Shown here in pieces: positions 32,854 to 40,815 of a stretch of DNA of 64,000 bases. Source of the DNA: a virus. The notes beneath the pieces are model-generated. The model did not search any database, was not told the DNA's origin, and saw only the letters and a program-made list of their open reading frames with translations. A program made the position numbers and the translations under genes. Where the stretch lies: positions 1-64,000 of the IMG/VR virus record IMGVR_UViG_3300032046_001865; one strand, given 5' to 3'. Each line of letters starts with the position of its first letter. Position 1 is the stretch's first letter.

Positions 32854-33822
32854 TCAGCTAACAGGCGCGGCGGCCGGCGGAACGTTGCCAGGGCCAAGCT
32901 TGTTCGACGGCTTCGCGGGTACCTGGATGTCCATCAACCCCTTGGCTTTTGCCAAGGCTTGGATCACCTTGTTCGCAGCATCCTTGTCGACCCCTGACTG
33001 GCTAGCGATGAAGTACGCGATGTCGCTGATCTTCGCAGCGTCAGTTGTAGCGTCAAGGCGTTTGTTGGCGGTTGGAGGAGCGACCTGCGATGGTGTCGGG
33101 GCAATTGCACCCTTTGTGGCTGCCGCTGCTTGTGTTGGAGCAGCCGCGGTCGTGCCTGTGGTGGGAGCTCCGCTTGCTGCCGGGGTTGGAGCAGCCTGGC
33201 CCGCAGTCGCGGGTTGAGCAGTCTGCGCCGGTGGAGCCGGTGGCGCAATTTGTGGAGTAGCAGCGATCTGCTGCGCATTCTTGAAAAGCATTTGCGGATT
33301 TGTGTTCTGCAGCAACTCTTGAGCGGCTGCCTTGACGTTCATGACGTACGGCAATTTGCCGAACGCTTTCGTCATGATGGCGATCAATTGTTCTTGCTTC
33401 TCGGCAGGAACCAACTCTAACATGGATTTCTGGTTTTCCTGCTCCATGCCAGCTGGGACGAAACCCTTTGCAAACGTGGGGATGTTTGCCAAACCGGCAC
33501 GGATTCCATTCGCAAGATTCACTGCTTTTGCGACAGGATCTCCGCCAAGCCCAAACACATTCTTGATACCTTGCTTCAACCCACCTTGGATGTAGTTGTT
33601 AAGTTCGTTCGTCGCCTTGTCGATGGCCATGTTGAAGAGGTCAGCGTTAGGTGGAACAAGGTTTTTGAGCTTCGCTAATGCATCCTCATACTGCTTCATT
33701 TTTGCAGGATCAAGTCCAGCCTCCGTGAGTTGGGAAACACCTTCGCGTGGTGTTCGCTGTTCGTAAACGTTCTTGAGCGTGCGATCCTTGAGCCTGATCA
33801 TGTTGGTAACTAGCCGATTCAC
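32854..33822 (-). CDS. Pro/Ala-rich protein of unknown function
   Basis: 322 aa from a GTG at 33822; ATG 33801 (315 aa) is equally possible. N-terminal 190 residues are helical (MKQYEDALAKLKNLVPP; AVNLANGIRAGLANIPTF). Then follows a roughly 75-residue linker of Pro, Ala, Thr and Gln (IAPPAPPAQTAQPATAGQ and onward), and a compact C-terminal helical domain (AAKISDIAYFIASQSGVDKD). It is the only minus-strand gene between 31168 and the right edge. A virion or internal protein with a flexible linker is possible. Unrecognised. Confidence 0.6.
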   Translation of the reverse strand: MNRLVTNMIRLKDRTLKNVYEQRTPREGVSQLTEAGLDPAKMKQYEDALAKLKNLVPPNADLFNMAIDKATNELNNYIQGGLKQGIKNVFGLGGDPVAKAVNLANGIRAGLANIPTFAKGFVPAGMEQENQKSMLELVPAEKQEQLIAIMTKAFGKLPYVMNVKAAAQELLQNTNPQMLFKNAQQIAATPQIAPPAPPAQTAQPATAGQAAPTPAASGAPTTGTTAAAPTQAAAATKGAIAPTPSQVAPPTANKRLDATTDAAKISDIAYFIASQSGVDKDAANKVIQALAKAKGLMDIQVPAKPSNKLGPGNVPPAAAPVS

Positions 33823-33826
33823 GACG

Positions 33827-33834
33827 TAAGATAG
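33827..33834 (+). promoter_or_regulatory. TAAGATAG box in the 17-bp divergent gap
   Basis: TAAGATAG ends 5 nt before ATG 33840; its reverse complement (CTATCTTA) ends 5 nt before the GTG at 33822 on the other strand. One short element might serve both directions. Inference from position and from similar boxes elsewhere. Confidence 0.28.
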
Positions 33835-33839
33835 ACATC

Positions 33840-34106
33840 ATGCAAAAGCAACGCAATGCGGCCGAGAAATCCCTTCTTGAGATGGCAGAATCCATCAAGA
33901 CGGTCGTCGATCAACGTCTCTACGCAGCGCTTGGTGAGTCCGGTGTGGAACGACAGAAGTCCCACAAGATCCTCGCGATCGTCAACGCGGCGATCGATGA
34001 GACCTACGGACGTTCTGCTAAGCACTTCGATAAGACGCTTGATACTCTTGTGAAGGCAGTCCAGGAGGACTGCCAGCTCAAGGGTTCCAAAAGCGCGAAC
34101 AAGTGA
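33840..34106 (+). CDS. Small helical protein of unknown function
   Basis: 88 aa, not recognised. Mostly helical: KSLLEMAESIKTVVDQRLYA, RQKSHKILAIVNAAIDETYG, FDKTLDTLVKAVQEDC. Ends in a basic tail. No cysteine pair, signal or membrane segment. Starts immediately after a divergent gap and leads a run of small plus-strand genes. Confidence 0.62.
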   Translation: MQKQRNAAEKSLLEMAESIKTVVDQRLYAALGESGVERQKSHKILAIVNAAIDETYGRSAKHFDKTLDTLVKAVQEDCQLKGSKSANK

Positions 34107-34121
34107 AAGCTGGGTGAAACG

Positions 34122-34595
34122 GTGGCGAAACATGGTGTCAAACATCTTGTTAAATGCGTCTGTGTACTTCCGCAGCTGAGCAAGCAAAAGGATCCACCGT
34201 CGCACGAGTTCACGGTCTTCTCGATCTACGACGACGATCCCGAGGATTTCGAGACGTCGTTCGTGCAGTGCGACAACTGCAGTGTGATTCATAAGGTCAC
34301 GGACGTCTGTGTATCCTCCATCTTACGTGGCCGTGACGAGATGAAATCGATCGTCACGCTTGACGACGTCAAAGGATCGGTGCCGTCTAAATTGGCAGCC
34401 ATCCTCGATCAAAACAAGGTGGATCTGCCAACGTGGCAACAGGTTGCCTGGATCGTGGAGACCAAACAATGGGGCGCTTACGTCATCCTAACATCCGAAT
34501 ACGTTGATGGAGCTCGTCAAGGAAAGATCATGACGATCCTTGATGACACTCTCTACAAGATCAGCAACTTCACAAACGAGACAGCAACAAGATGA
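34122..34595 (+). CDS. Unknown protein with Cys pairs (possible zinc site)
   Basis: 157 aa from a GTG at 34122. KCVCVLPQ near the start and FVQCDNCSVIHKVTDVCV later offer two Cys pairs, possibly one zinc site. HEFTVFSIYDDDPEDFETS links them, and the C-terminal half is a mixed alpha/beta domain (LPTWQQVAWIVETKQWGAYV). Looks like a conserved phage protein, but no function is known to me. Overlaps the next gene by 4 nt. Confidence 0.65.
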   Translation: MAKHGVKHLVKCVCVLPQLSKQKDPPSHEFTVFSIYDDDPEDFETSFVQCDNCSVIHKVTDVCVSSILRGRDEMKSIVTLDDVKGSVPSKLAAILDQNKVDLPTWQQVAWIVETKQWGAYVILTSEYVDGARQGKIMTILDDTLYKISNFTNETATR

Positions 34596-34828
34596 ACGAA
34601 CAGAACATCGGCAACTCCGACGGTGACAAGAAGGTTCAAGACCTGCAACTCTGCCGTGATGTGGTGCATGAGATCATGAACCTCAACCCATCTCAAACCC
34701 AAATACTGATGGTGATCCAACTACTTGGATGTGAACTGCTTCACCACGAACAGATGGTTGAGGTGGTCGCAATGACCAAAGAGTTCATGAAGGGTCAGAA
34801 TGCGTTGTTCATCCCCGACGAAGAGTAA
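34592..34828 (+). CDS. Small helical protein of unknown function
   Basis: 78 aa. Helices CRDVVHEIMNLNPSQTQIL and QMVEVVAMTKEFMKGQNAL, acidic C-terminus (FIPDEE). Coupled to the preceding gene by a 4-nt overlap (ATGA). Not recognised. Confidence 0.62.
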   Translation: MNEQNIGNSDGDKKVQDLQLCRDVVHEIMNLNPSQTQILMVIQLLGCELLHHEQMVEVVAMTKEFMKGQNALFIPDEE

Positions 34829-34850
34829 AGAACGTACCAGCTTGTGAAGC

Positions 34851-35441
34851 ATGGGACGTTCAACAGTCATCAACGGCAACGCGTCGCTCGGATCTGGCGA
34901 CGAATCAACGGCGATCCAACTCGCTGAACGCATCGTGTACCTGGCTGGTGAGGTGAACGAGCAGGCCATCGCTCACGTGACAGCAACGATCATCGCGTTG
35001 GCAAATTTAGACAAAACGTCACCTATCAAGCTCATAATCAGCACGTATGGAGGTTCCGTCGATGAGATGTTTAGCCTCTACGACATCATCAAGTACGTTC
35101 CATGCCCTGTTCACACGATCGCGATAGGCAAGGTGATGTCAGCTGGTGTTCTCCTCGTCGCATCTGGACAGAAGGGAAGTCGACTCATCGGTCGTTCCAC
35201 ACGTCTGATGATCCACCCGATCTCGGCCGGTCAAGAAGGCACCGTCTTCCAGTTGAAGAACGAACTGTCTGAATCTGTTCGTATGCAAGCTTTGATGGAA
35301 GAATTACTTGCTGCAAACACGAAGATGACAAAGACACAGGTTGCATCTCTCATGAAAAAAGGGTGTGACACGTACATTACTGCGAAAGAAGCAGTGAAAC
35401 TTGGCATCGTTGATGCTATCTTTGAAGCACGGGAGAAATGA
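34851..35441 (+). CDS. ClpP-like serine protease
   Basis: 196 aa, the usual ClpP size. IKLIISTYGGSVDEMFSLYD is the oxyanion/strand region, AIGKVMSAGVLLVASGQ has the nucleophile at Ser97, and RLMIHPISAG places His122; GCDTYITAKEAVKLGIVD closes the fold with an Asp candidate. Known phage ClpP-family proteins act as prohead or regulatory proteases. With PhoH downstream, an early or assembly role is equally possible. No ClpX/ClpA partner is in the window. Confidence 0.87.
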   Translation: MGRSTVINGNASLGSGDESTAIQLAERIVYLAGEVNEQAIAHVTATIIALANLDKTSPIKLIISTYGGSVDEMFSLYDIIKYVPCPVHTIAIGKVMSAGVLLVASGQKGSRLIGRSTRLMIHPISAGQEGTVFQLKNELSESVRMQALMEELLAANTKMTKTQVASLMKKGCDTYITAKEAVKLGIVDAIFEAREK

Positions 35442-35442
35442 T

Positions 35443-35652
35443 ATGGAAGGCACACTGAAAGAAAAGATCGACGCGCTCAAGAACCTGCTCGACTCGCTGG
35501 ACGATGACGTTCAGAAGAGTGATGAGGGTACGCTCGCAGCTGGTGGGCGGGCGCGAAAGCTGCTTCAGGAACTCAAGAGGCTTGCGCAAGACGCACGACT
35601 CTTCTGTCTGGAGCGTGATCACGTTCGCAAGACGACCGCGAAGACCTCGTAG
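35443..35652 (+). CDS. Small coiled protein of unknown function
   Basis: 69 aa from ATG 35443, preceded by a good Shine-Dalgarno (GGGAGAA); the frame upstream of it overlaps the protease gene and is not used. LKEKIDALKNLLDSLDDDV and RARKLLQELKRLAQDARLF form two amphipathic helices; the C-terminus is basic (RKTTAKTS). A DNA- or partner-binding helical hairpin is possible. Begins one base after the ClpP-like stop. Confidence 0.62.
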   Translation: MEGTLKEKIDALKNLLDSLDDDVQKSDEGTLAAGGRARKLLQELKRLAQDARLFCLERDHVRKTTAKTS

Positions 35653-35687
35653 TAGACATCTGACGTGGAGGCGTACTTAAACAGGAA

Positions 35688-36104
35688 ATGCCAGCCCCTA
35701 AAGCCTTCCTCCGCGACATGCATGACTTCAAGCTCGATCCCAAGGTGGCCTACACAAAAGGCCACCTTGGGCCTGACGGTCGCATGAAAGACACGAGAAC
35801 TAGCGACGCAGTTGAACCTGTTGTCACACAAGTTCTTGAACCGTTCACAAATGTCGATGCCACCGCAATCGATCCAGATGAGTCTATGAGATCTGGTCTT
35901 GTGTACACATCCTCAGATGAAATCGTTACACCGCTTGAGGCCGTTGAAGTTCCTACGGTCACGATCAAGGCGTCAACGAAAACGAAAGTAAAGTCGAGCA
36001 AGAAATCGACTGCAGTTGTTACGAATACTACATCTGGAGAAGACAACAGTGGTAAAAACGCGGTCGAATCGGACGATGAGAAGCCAGAGTCTACCGAAGA
36101 CTGA
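35688..36104 (+). CDS. Unknown protein with an acidic low-complexity tail
   Basis: 138 aa. Ordered N-terminus (PAPKAFLRDMHDFKLDPKVA; GHLGPDGRMKDTRTSDAVEP), then a Thr/Lys/Ser-rich region (KASTKTKVKSSKKSTAVV) and an acidic end (ESDDEKPESTED). Shine-Dalgarno-like AGGAA lies just before the ATG. The last 56 nt overlap the PhoH gene in another frame. Function unknown. Confidence 0.58.
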   Translation: MPAPKAFLRDMHDFKLDPKVAYTKGHLGPDGRMKDTRTSDAVEPVVTQVLEPFTNVDATAIDPDESMRSGLVYTSSDEIVTPLEAVEVPTVTIKASTKTKVKSSKKSTAVVTNTTSGEDNSGKNAVESDDEKPESTED

Positions 36105-37440
36105 TCAGCGTAAGACTTTCATTCTTGACACAAACGTTTTCCTCAGTGACGTCGACGCGATCGGCTCGTTTGGGGACAACGATGTGGTCATTCCACTTGC
36201 TGTCTTAGAGGAGTTGGATTCCAACAAGAAGCGAATGGACGAGGTGGGTCGTAACGCACGTTCGGCATGTCGAAAGCTCGACGCGCTTCGTGACGTTGGA
36301 AGTCTGCATGATTGGGTCCCTCTCCCTAACGGAGGTCGGATCTGTGTTATGCAGAACAAGGCTGACGCGAAATCCATCCTGCCGTCTGAACTCCACAGCG
36401 ACAAGAACGATAACCTGGTCATTGCGTGTGCGCTTCAACTCAAGGATAGCGATCCCATCGTTGTGTCGAAAGACATCAACGTTCGTGTGAAATGTGATGC
36501 ACTTGGTGTCATTGCTCAAGACTACTTGAAGCAGCGTGCAGCCGACATGGCTGAGAACCTCTACACAGGCGTGCTCGTCACTCCACTCGACGACGATCTT
36601 GTCGCCACTGTGTGGGCGACTAGGCAACTAGACATCGACGACGTGCCTCACGACACACATCCCAACCAGATCGTCGTCATCCCACGCAGTGGTGATGCAG
36701 CGACCACGACAGTTGTCCGTCACATGAACGGCAAGTATCGTCTTGTAAAGGAACATCGTGACGTGTTTGGGCTTGAGCCACGTAACAAGGAACAGAACTT
36801 CGCTCTGGATCTGCTGTTGGATGAGAACGTGAAGCTTGTCACACTGGTTGGCCCCGCCGGATGTGGAAAGACCTTGATCGCTCTCGCGGCTGGGTTGCAA
36901 CAGACGCTTGGTGCACATCCGATCTACGACAAGCTCGTTGTGACCCGTCCTATCGAGCCGCTCGGTCGCGACATTGGATTTCTTCCTGGAACATTTGAAG
37001 AGAAGATGGCGCCATGGATCGCGCCGATCCGTGATAACCTTGGCTTCCTACTCTCTCACAAGGGGAAGAGTGGTAAGAAAGGAGCCAAGGATATCGAAAG
37101 CGATCCGTACATCAACATGCTCTTTGAGCAGAAGAAGATCGAGATCGAGGCTGTCGCGTACATTCGTGGGCGCTCCATTCCAAACTCGTTCATCATCATC
37201 GATGAAGCGCAGAACCTCTCAGTCCACCAACTCAAGACGATCATCACACGCTCAGGTGAGAACACGAAGATCGTTCTCTGTGGTGACGTGCATCAGATCG
37301 ATGTCACGCACATGGACGCCGTCTCCAACGGTCTGTCGTACGTGGTTGAAGCCTTTAAAGACGAAGAAATGGCTGGTCACGTCACCTTGATCAAGGGAGA
37401 GCGCTCAGCATTGGCCACGCGTGCAGCTGAACTGCTGTGA
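36049..37440 (+). CDS. phoH: PIN-PhoH protein (PhoH-like ATPase with N-terminal PIN domain)
   Basis: 463 aa from a GTG at 36049 with GGAGAAG upstream; an ATG at 36079 is the alternative. The PIN ribonuclease-fold domain starts with KTFILDTNVFLSD and has IPLAVLEELDSNKKR and DNLVIACALQL, with acidic metal ligands. The PhoH ATPase half has NFALDLLLDENVKLVT, Walker A VGPAGCGKTLIALAAG and Walker B FIIIDEAQNLSVHQ. PhoH2-type PIN-PhoH proteins act as RNA helicase/RNase. Common in phages, with an unsettled role. Starts within the previous gene. Confidence 0.9.
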   Translation: MVKTRSNRTMRSQSLPKTDQRKTFILDTNVFLSDVDAIGSFGDNDVVIPLAVLEELDSNKKRMDEVGRNARSACRKLDALRDVGSLHDWVPLPNGGRICVMQNKADAKSILPSELHSDKNDNLVIACALQLKDSDPIVVSKDINVRVKCDALGVIAQDYLKQRAADMAENLYTGVLVTPLDDDLVATVWATRQLDIDDVPHDTHPNQIVVIPRSGDAATTTVVRHMNGKYRLVKEHRDVFGLEPRNKEQNFALDLLLDENVKLVTLVGPAGCGKTLIALAAGLQQTLGAHPIYDKLVVTRPIEPLGRDIGFLPGTFEEKMAPWIAPIRDNLGFLLSHKGKSGKKGAKDIESDPYINMLFEQKKIEIEAVAYIRGRSIPNSFIIIDEAQNLSVHQLKTIITRSGENTKIVLCGDVHQIDVTHMDAVSNGLSYVVEAFKDEEMAGHVTLIKGERSALATRAAELL

Positions 37441-37455
37441 AAGCTTGATGTTGGT

Positions 37456-37462
37456 TATCTAG
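37456..37462 (+). promoter_or_regulatory. TATCTAG box before the structural block
   Basis: TATCTAG sits 10 nt before ATG 37473 in the 32-bp gap after phoH, where the virion gene block begins. Similar boxes precede the portal and other leading genes. A late-promoter element is a reasonable guess. Confidence 0.32.
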
Positions 37463-37472
37463 AGTCGTCTCA

Positions 37473-38405
37473 ATGGGGCTACTCGATCCTAAGTCACGTG
37501 TTCTAGACGTTGTGTTGACCGATCAGGGTCGAGAAGCGTTGGCACGCGACGCGTTCAAGATTGCTTACTACAGTCTGACAGACGCGACGACGTTTTACGA
37601 GCTCGACGCAAGCGGATCGTCTGACGTCACTGTGCGGGTGCATGCTGAATGCTCCCCAAACACTCCACAGGACGTCATCAGCCTGTTGACGGATGACGCA
37701 GGGCAGGTGACGCGTGTGCGTTCTACGGCAATGCCTACTGGCTCTGTTTACGGTGGACACATCCTACAAGGCGCTTACCAAGATGAACGCATCTTGTCGG
37801 GTAGTGCCTTTGCTTCGATGGCCGGGCTCATTCTGTCTTCGTCGCTGGACAACCTGAAGAACAACTACGTGCTTGGAACGGTGGATGAGTTTTTCGAGGA
37901 TGAGGAATTTAGGCTTGGTCCAAGTCACGTCAATTTCTCGTTGAGTGTGGCAGATGATCCAACCCACCTGAACACAGCAAATGTGTCAGATCTTGAAGGT
38001 TTCATTCAAGATCCACTGCTAAGTCACGTTCCCAACTTCCAGTACCTGCCTCCTATCAACAAGCGAACCTCTGACGAGGTGCCTGTGTCTCTTCTCGGTC
38101 AGTACTCAGCACTTGGTGGCAACATCCAGATGGATTTCAACGATGTTAAACTGGAGATGAGCGCTGCACGTAACGTCGGAAACGTGCGTACATTCACGTT
38201 TGATCCAGCACCACGAACGAACAACATCCATTTGCAGTTCTTTGAGCAGACCAGCGCTGGGATGACGAAGTTGGACGTGATCGATTTTGGCACGTACCGT
38301 GGCGACGCAGGCGCGCCGGTTCGCGTGGTGTTCGTAGGCAAGGTGTACTGGGACGATTACGACGTCGAAACCTTTGTCAGGCTCTTCACGATCACGTTGG
38401 AGTAA
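37473..38405 (+). CDS. Virion structural protein (tail/baseplate type)
   Basis: 310 aa. The N-terminus LDVVLTDQGREALARDAFKI is shared with the protein at 48827 (VDCVLTDVGRQFLARNDGSF), a start found on families of myovirus tail or neck proteins. The rest is beta-rich (IHLQFFEQTSAGMTKLDVID; VRVVFVGKVYWDDYDVETFV). Placed at the head of a run of very large virion genes. Exact position in the particle unknown. Confidence 0.68.
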   Translation: MGLLDPKSRVLDVVLTDQGREALARDAFKIAYYSLTDATTFYELDASGSSDVTVRVHAECSPNTPQDVISLLTDDAGQVTRVRSTAMPTGSVYGGHILQGAYQDERILSGSAFASMAGLILSSSLDNLKNNYVLGTVDEFFEDEEFRLGPSHVNFSLSVADDPTHLNTANVSDLEGFIQDPLLSHVPNFQYLPPINKRTSDEVPVSLLGQYSALGGNIQMDFNDVKLEMSAARNVGNVRTFTFDPAPRTNNIHLQFFEQTSAGMTKLDVIDFGTYRGDAGAPVRVVFVGKVYWDDYDVETFVRLFTITLE

Positions 38406-38409
38406 GAGA

Positions 38410-40815
38410 ATGTACATCCACCTTCAAACATCACACCAAGTCGTCACGCTACCAGACGATTTTCTCACTCTCAAACAGATCGATGGTGAGGATCTCGTTT
38501 TTGAACTGAAGTACCTTTTTGATCAAGAGGTAGGGATCAAACAGGGCATCACGAGCGTGAGCGTCGAGATCGCAAAGAATTCTCCGCCGAAGTTCGCGTC
38601 AGATGATCCAAACATCGTGCGTGGGATCCAGCAGCAAAAGGGTATTCACACGCGACGAATCACGAACTACATCAAGAATGATCTCGTCACGACAGTCGCG
38701 AGTGATCCTACTAAAAACGTGAACAACGAGATCGTTCCTCTTTACAAGCGTGGGTTCAACTCAACGCAGATCCCACAGCTTTTTTCTCGCAGGTTGAAAG
38801 CAGTTCGTCTTCAAGATGCAAAGAACCCGATCACTCTTGTAAACGCACAACACGATGTTGGCGAAGAAAGCTCGGAACAGAAGATCGCCGAAGAGCTCTT
38901 GATGCTTGGCGCAGATCCCAGCATGTCATACGAGGAAAATGATCTTGGGTTGTCGTTGAACGAGAGTCATAACGGCACACATCGTGCTAGTCCATCGGTC
39001 TTCACCACCAAGGTTCAGAAGACGTTGTACAAGTATAAAATGCTACCACATCTGAAGCCCATCGAACAAACATCGCCAGGTGAAGTCGGTGTCGTTATTT
39101 TCGATGACAGCGCAACACCCGATCAGTTCGTAACGGAACGTGTAACCGTTGACGGTCGTCACGCCGAAGTAAAAGACAAGATCAGGTTCACGCTGCCTGC
39201 TACAAGTCCAGATAGACTCACACTGATCCTGAAGGCAAAGGATTCATCTGGCGTGACAATGCAGATCCTTGAACGTGTGTTCCATCCACGTGAGTACATC
39301 AAGTACTTCAGCATTCCTACGATCGCTCCGATTGTCAAGTTGAGCAATCAAACTGACAAGACGTACGGCATGCTTAGCATCAAACAGGTCGATCCAGTTG
39401 CCACACATGTTCGTGTTTACAAGCGTGTGTATGATCACTTCACGGTCAACGACGAACAATACACTCTTGTGAATGAGTTCGATCTAGTTCCATCAAATGG
39501 TTGGAAATACATCCCAGTGGAGATATCGTTGGGCAACACGAACATCTACCGTGTGGTCCCGCTCAGCGCGCTTGGCATTCATGGTTCAGACTTTGCAACC
39601 ATCGTAGTCAAGCCTAAAATGCGAAATCCAGCGATAAAACGCGTCGTTGTCACGACGAAACCACAGCTACAGAGCGTGTTGCTAGAGGTGTCAAAACTCC
39701 CATCAGACTGCGTGTCGTTTCAGATGCTACGTGAAGATGTGACACTTGACAAAGGAACGCGCGTGTTTGTTGAAACCCCTGTGAGAACAGAAAGCAACGA
39801 TCCTAACCATGTGTACACGCTCACTGACATAGGCGTCAAACAGAACCATGTGTACGCTTACCACTGTCGCATCTTCAGGAAGACAGGAAGTCACGAGGAT
39901 AGGTTGGCGACCCATTACGAGCACGTCGCGCTCGTTGAGAACGTCGTTGAAACAAAGATCGTTGATACGATGTTGCAGCTAACAAACTCAGGTTACGACG
40001 TCCAGTTCACCATCTCCACCACAGTTGTGAGCACGAACGTTGATCAGATCAAGCAGATGCTGGAACGTCAAGGTTTGTACGAGATATTCAAGGATGACGT
40101 GGCAGATGTTCGCGATCAGCTTGCGAAGCTGATCGCTCATAACGTGAAACGAGTTGATTTGACTACAGGCGACGTTGAGGATTTCGGGACTGTCACGGCA
40201 GATAAATTCTCTGATCTCACATCACGAAATGTGACAGGCGTCTCTGAACTACGTTTAGGTCACAAGTACCGATACATCGTGACCGCTCTTTTACGCACCC
40301 CCGAAACGCTGTTGGAGTCGTTCATCAAGACATCGCGTGACACGATCACCGGACGTGATTACTCGTACAGTCCGTTCAAATTCCTTCACCCTGTCGTAGC
40401 AAAATACGGGAACATCGTGACTCCAAGCTCAATCCGCACGAACTACTCCAAAGATCCCATGACATTTGGAGAGATTGGCAACCACACTACGGTTGAGATC
40501 GCGCTTGACAAGCAGAACTCAATCATCACGTCTGCTACACGTGTGAAGAAAGGAAGCGACGTTGATGTGCTTCAATGGGTGCTGGTTGGCCCTTCTAAGG
40601 ACGTTGATCACTTCCAGATTGTCGTTGAACACGGTGGGAAGAAGACGACCGTCGGCAAAGCAACGTGCGTGCCAGAGACCGACAACTTCTTGTATGTGCG
40701 ACGTCTAGATCAAACAGAAGTTGGTCTTGATCTGAAGTACTACGTGTGTCCTGTGTACCACGATTACGTTCGCGGTCGCGAAATCCTTGTGGCAAACACC
40801 GAGGGCAGCTCGTGA
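38410..40815 (+). CDS. Large virion structural protein (baseplate or tail fibre network)
   Basis: 801 aa from ATG 38410, 4 nt after the previous stop. Beta-rich throughout, with repeated strands such as VTVDGRHAEVKDKIRFTLPA, THVRVYKRVYDHFTVNDEQY and HVYAYHCRIFRKTGS, the look of stacked Ig/FnIII-like modules. No enzymatic motif or membrane segment. The stop overlaps the next gene (GTGA). A role in the baseplate or tail is inferred from size and order. Confidence 0.68.
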   Translation: MYIHLQTSHQVVTLPDDFLTLKQIDGEDLVFELKYLFDQEVGIKQGITSVSVEIAKNSPPKFASDDPNIVRGIQQQKGIHTRRITNYIKNDLVTTVASDPTKNVNNEIVPLYKRGFNSTQIPQLFSRRLKAVRLQDAKNPITLVNAQHDVGEESSEQKIAEELLMLGADPSMSYEENDLGLSLNESHNGTHRASPSVFTTKVQKTLYKYKMLPHLKPIEQTSPGEVGVVIFDDSATPDQFVTERVTVDGRHAEVKDKIRFTLPATSPDRLTLILKAKDSSGVTMQILERVFHPREYIKYFSIPTIAPIVKLSNQTDKTYGMLSIKQVDPVATHVRVYKRVYDHFTVNDEQYTLVNEFDLVPSNGWKYIPVEISLGNTNIYRVVPLSALGIHGSDFATIVVKPKMRNPAIKRVVVTTKPQLQSVLLEVSKLPSDCVSFQMLREDVTLDKGTRVFVETPVRTESNDPNHVYTLTDIGVKQNHVYAYHCRIFRKTGSHEDRLATHYEHVALVENVVETKIVDTMLQLTNSGYDVQFTISTTVVSTNVDQIKQMLERQGLYEIFKDDVADVRDQLAKLIAHNVKRVDLTTGDVEDFGTVTADKFSDLTSRNVTGVSELRLGHKYRYIVTALLRTPETLLESFIKTSRDTITGRDYSYSPFKFLHPVVAKYGNIVTPSSIRTNYSKDPMTFGEIGNHTTVEIALDKQNSIITSATRVKKGSDVDVLQWVLVGPSKDVDHFQIVVEHGGKKTTVGKATCVPETDNFLYVRRLDQTEVGLDLKYYVCPVYHDYVRGREILVANTEGSS

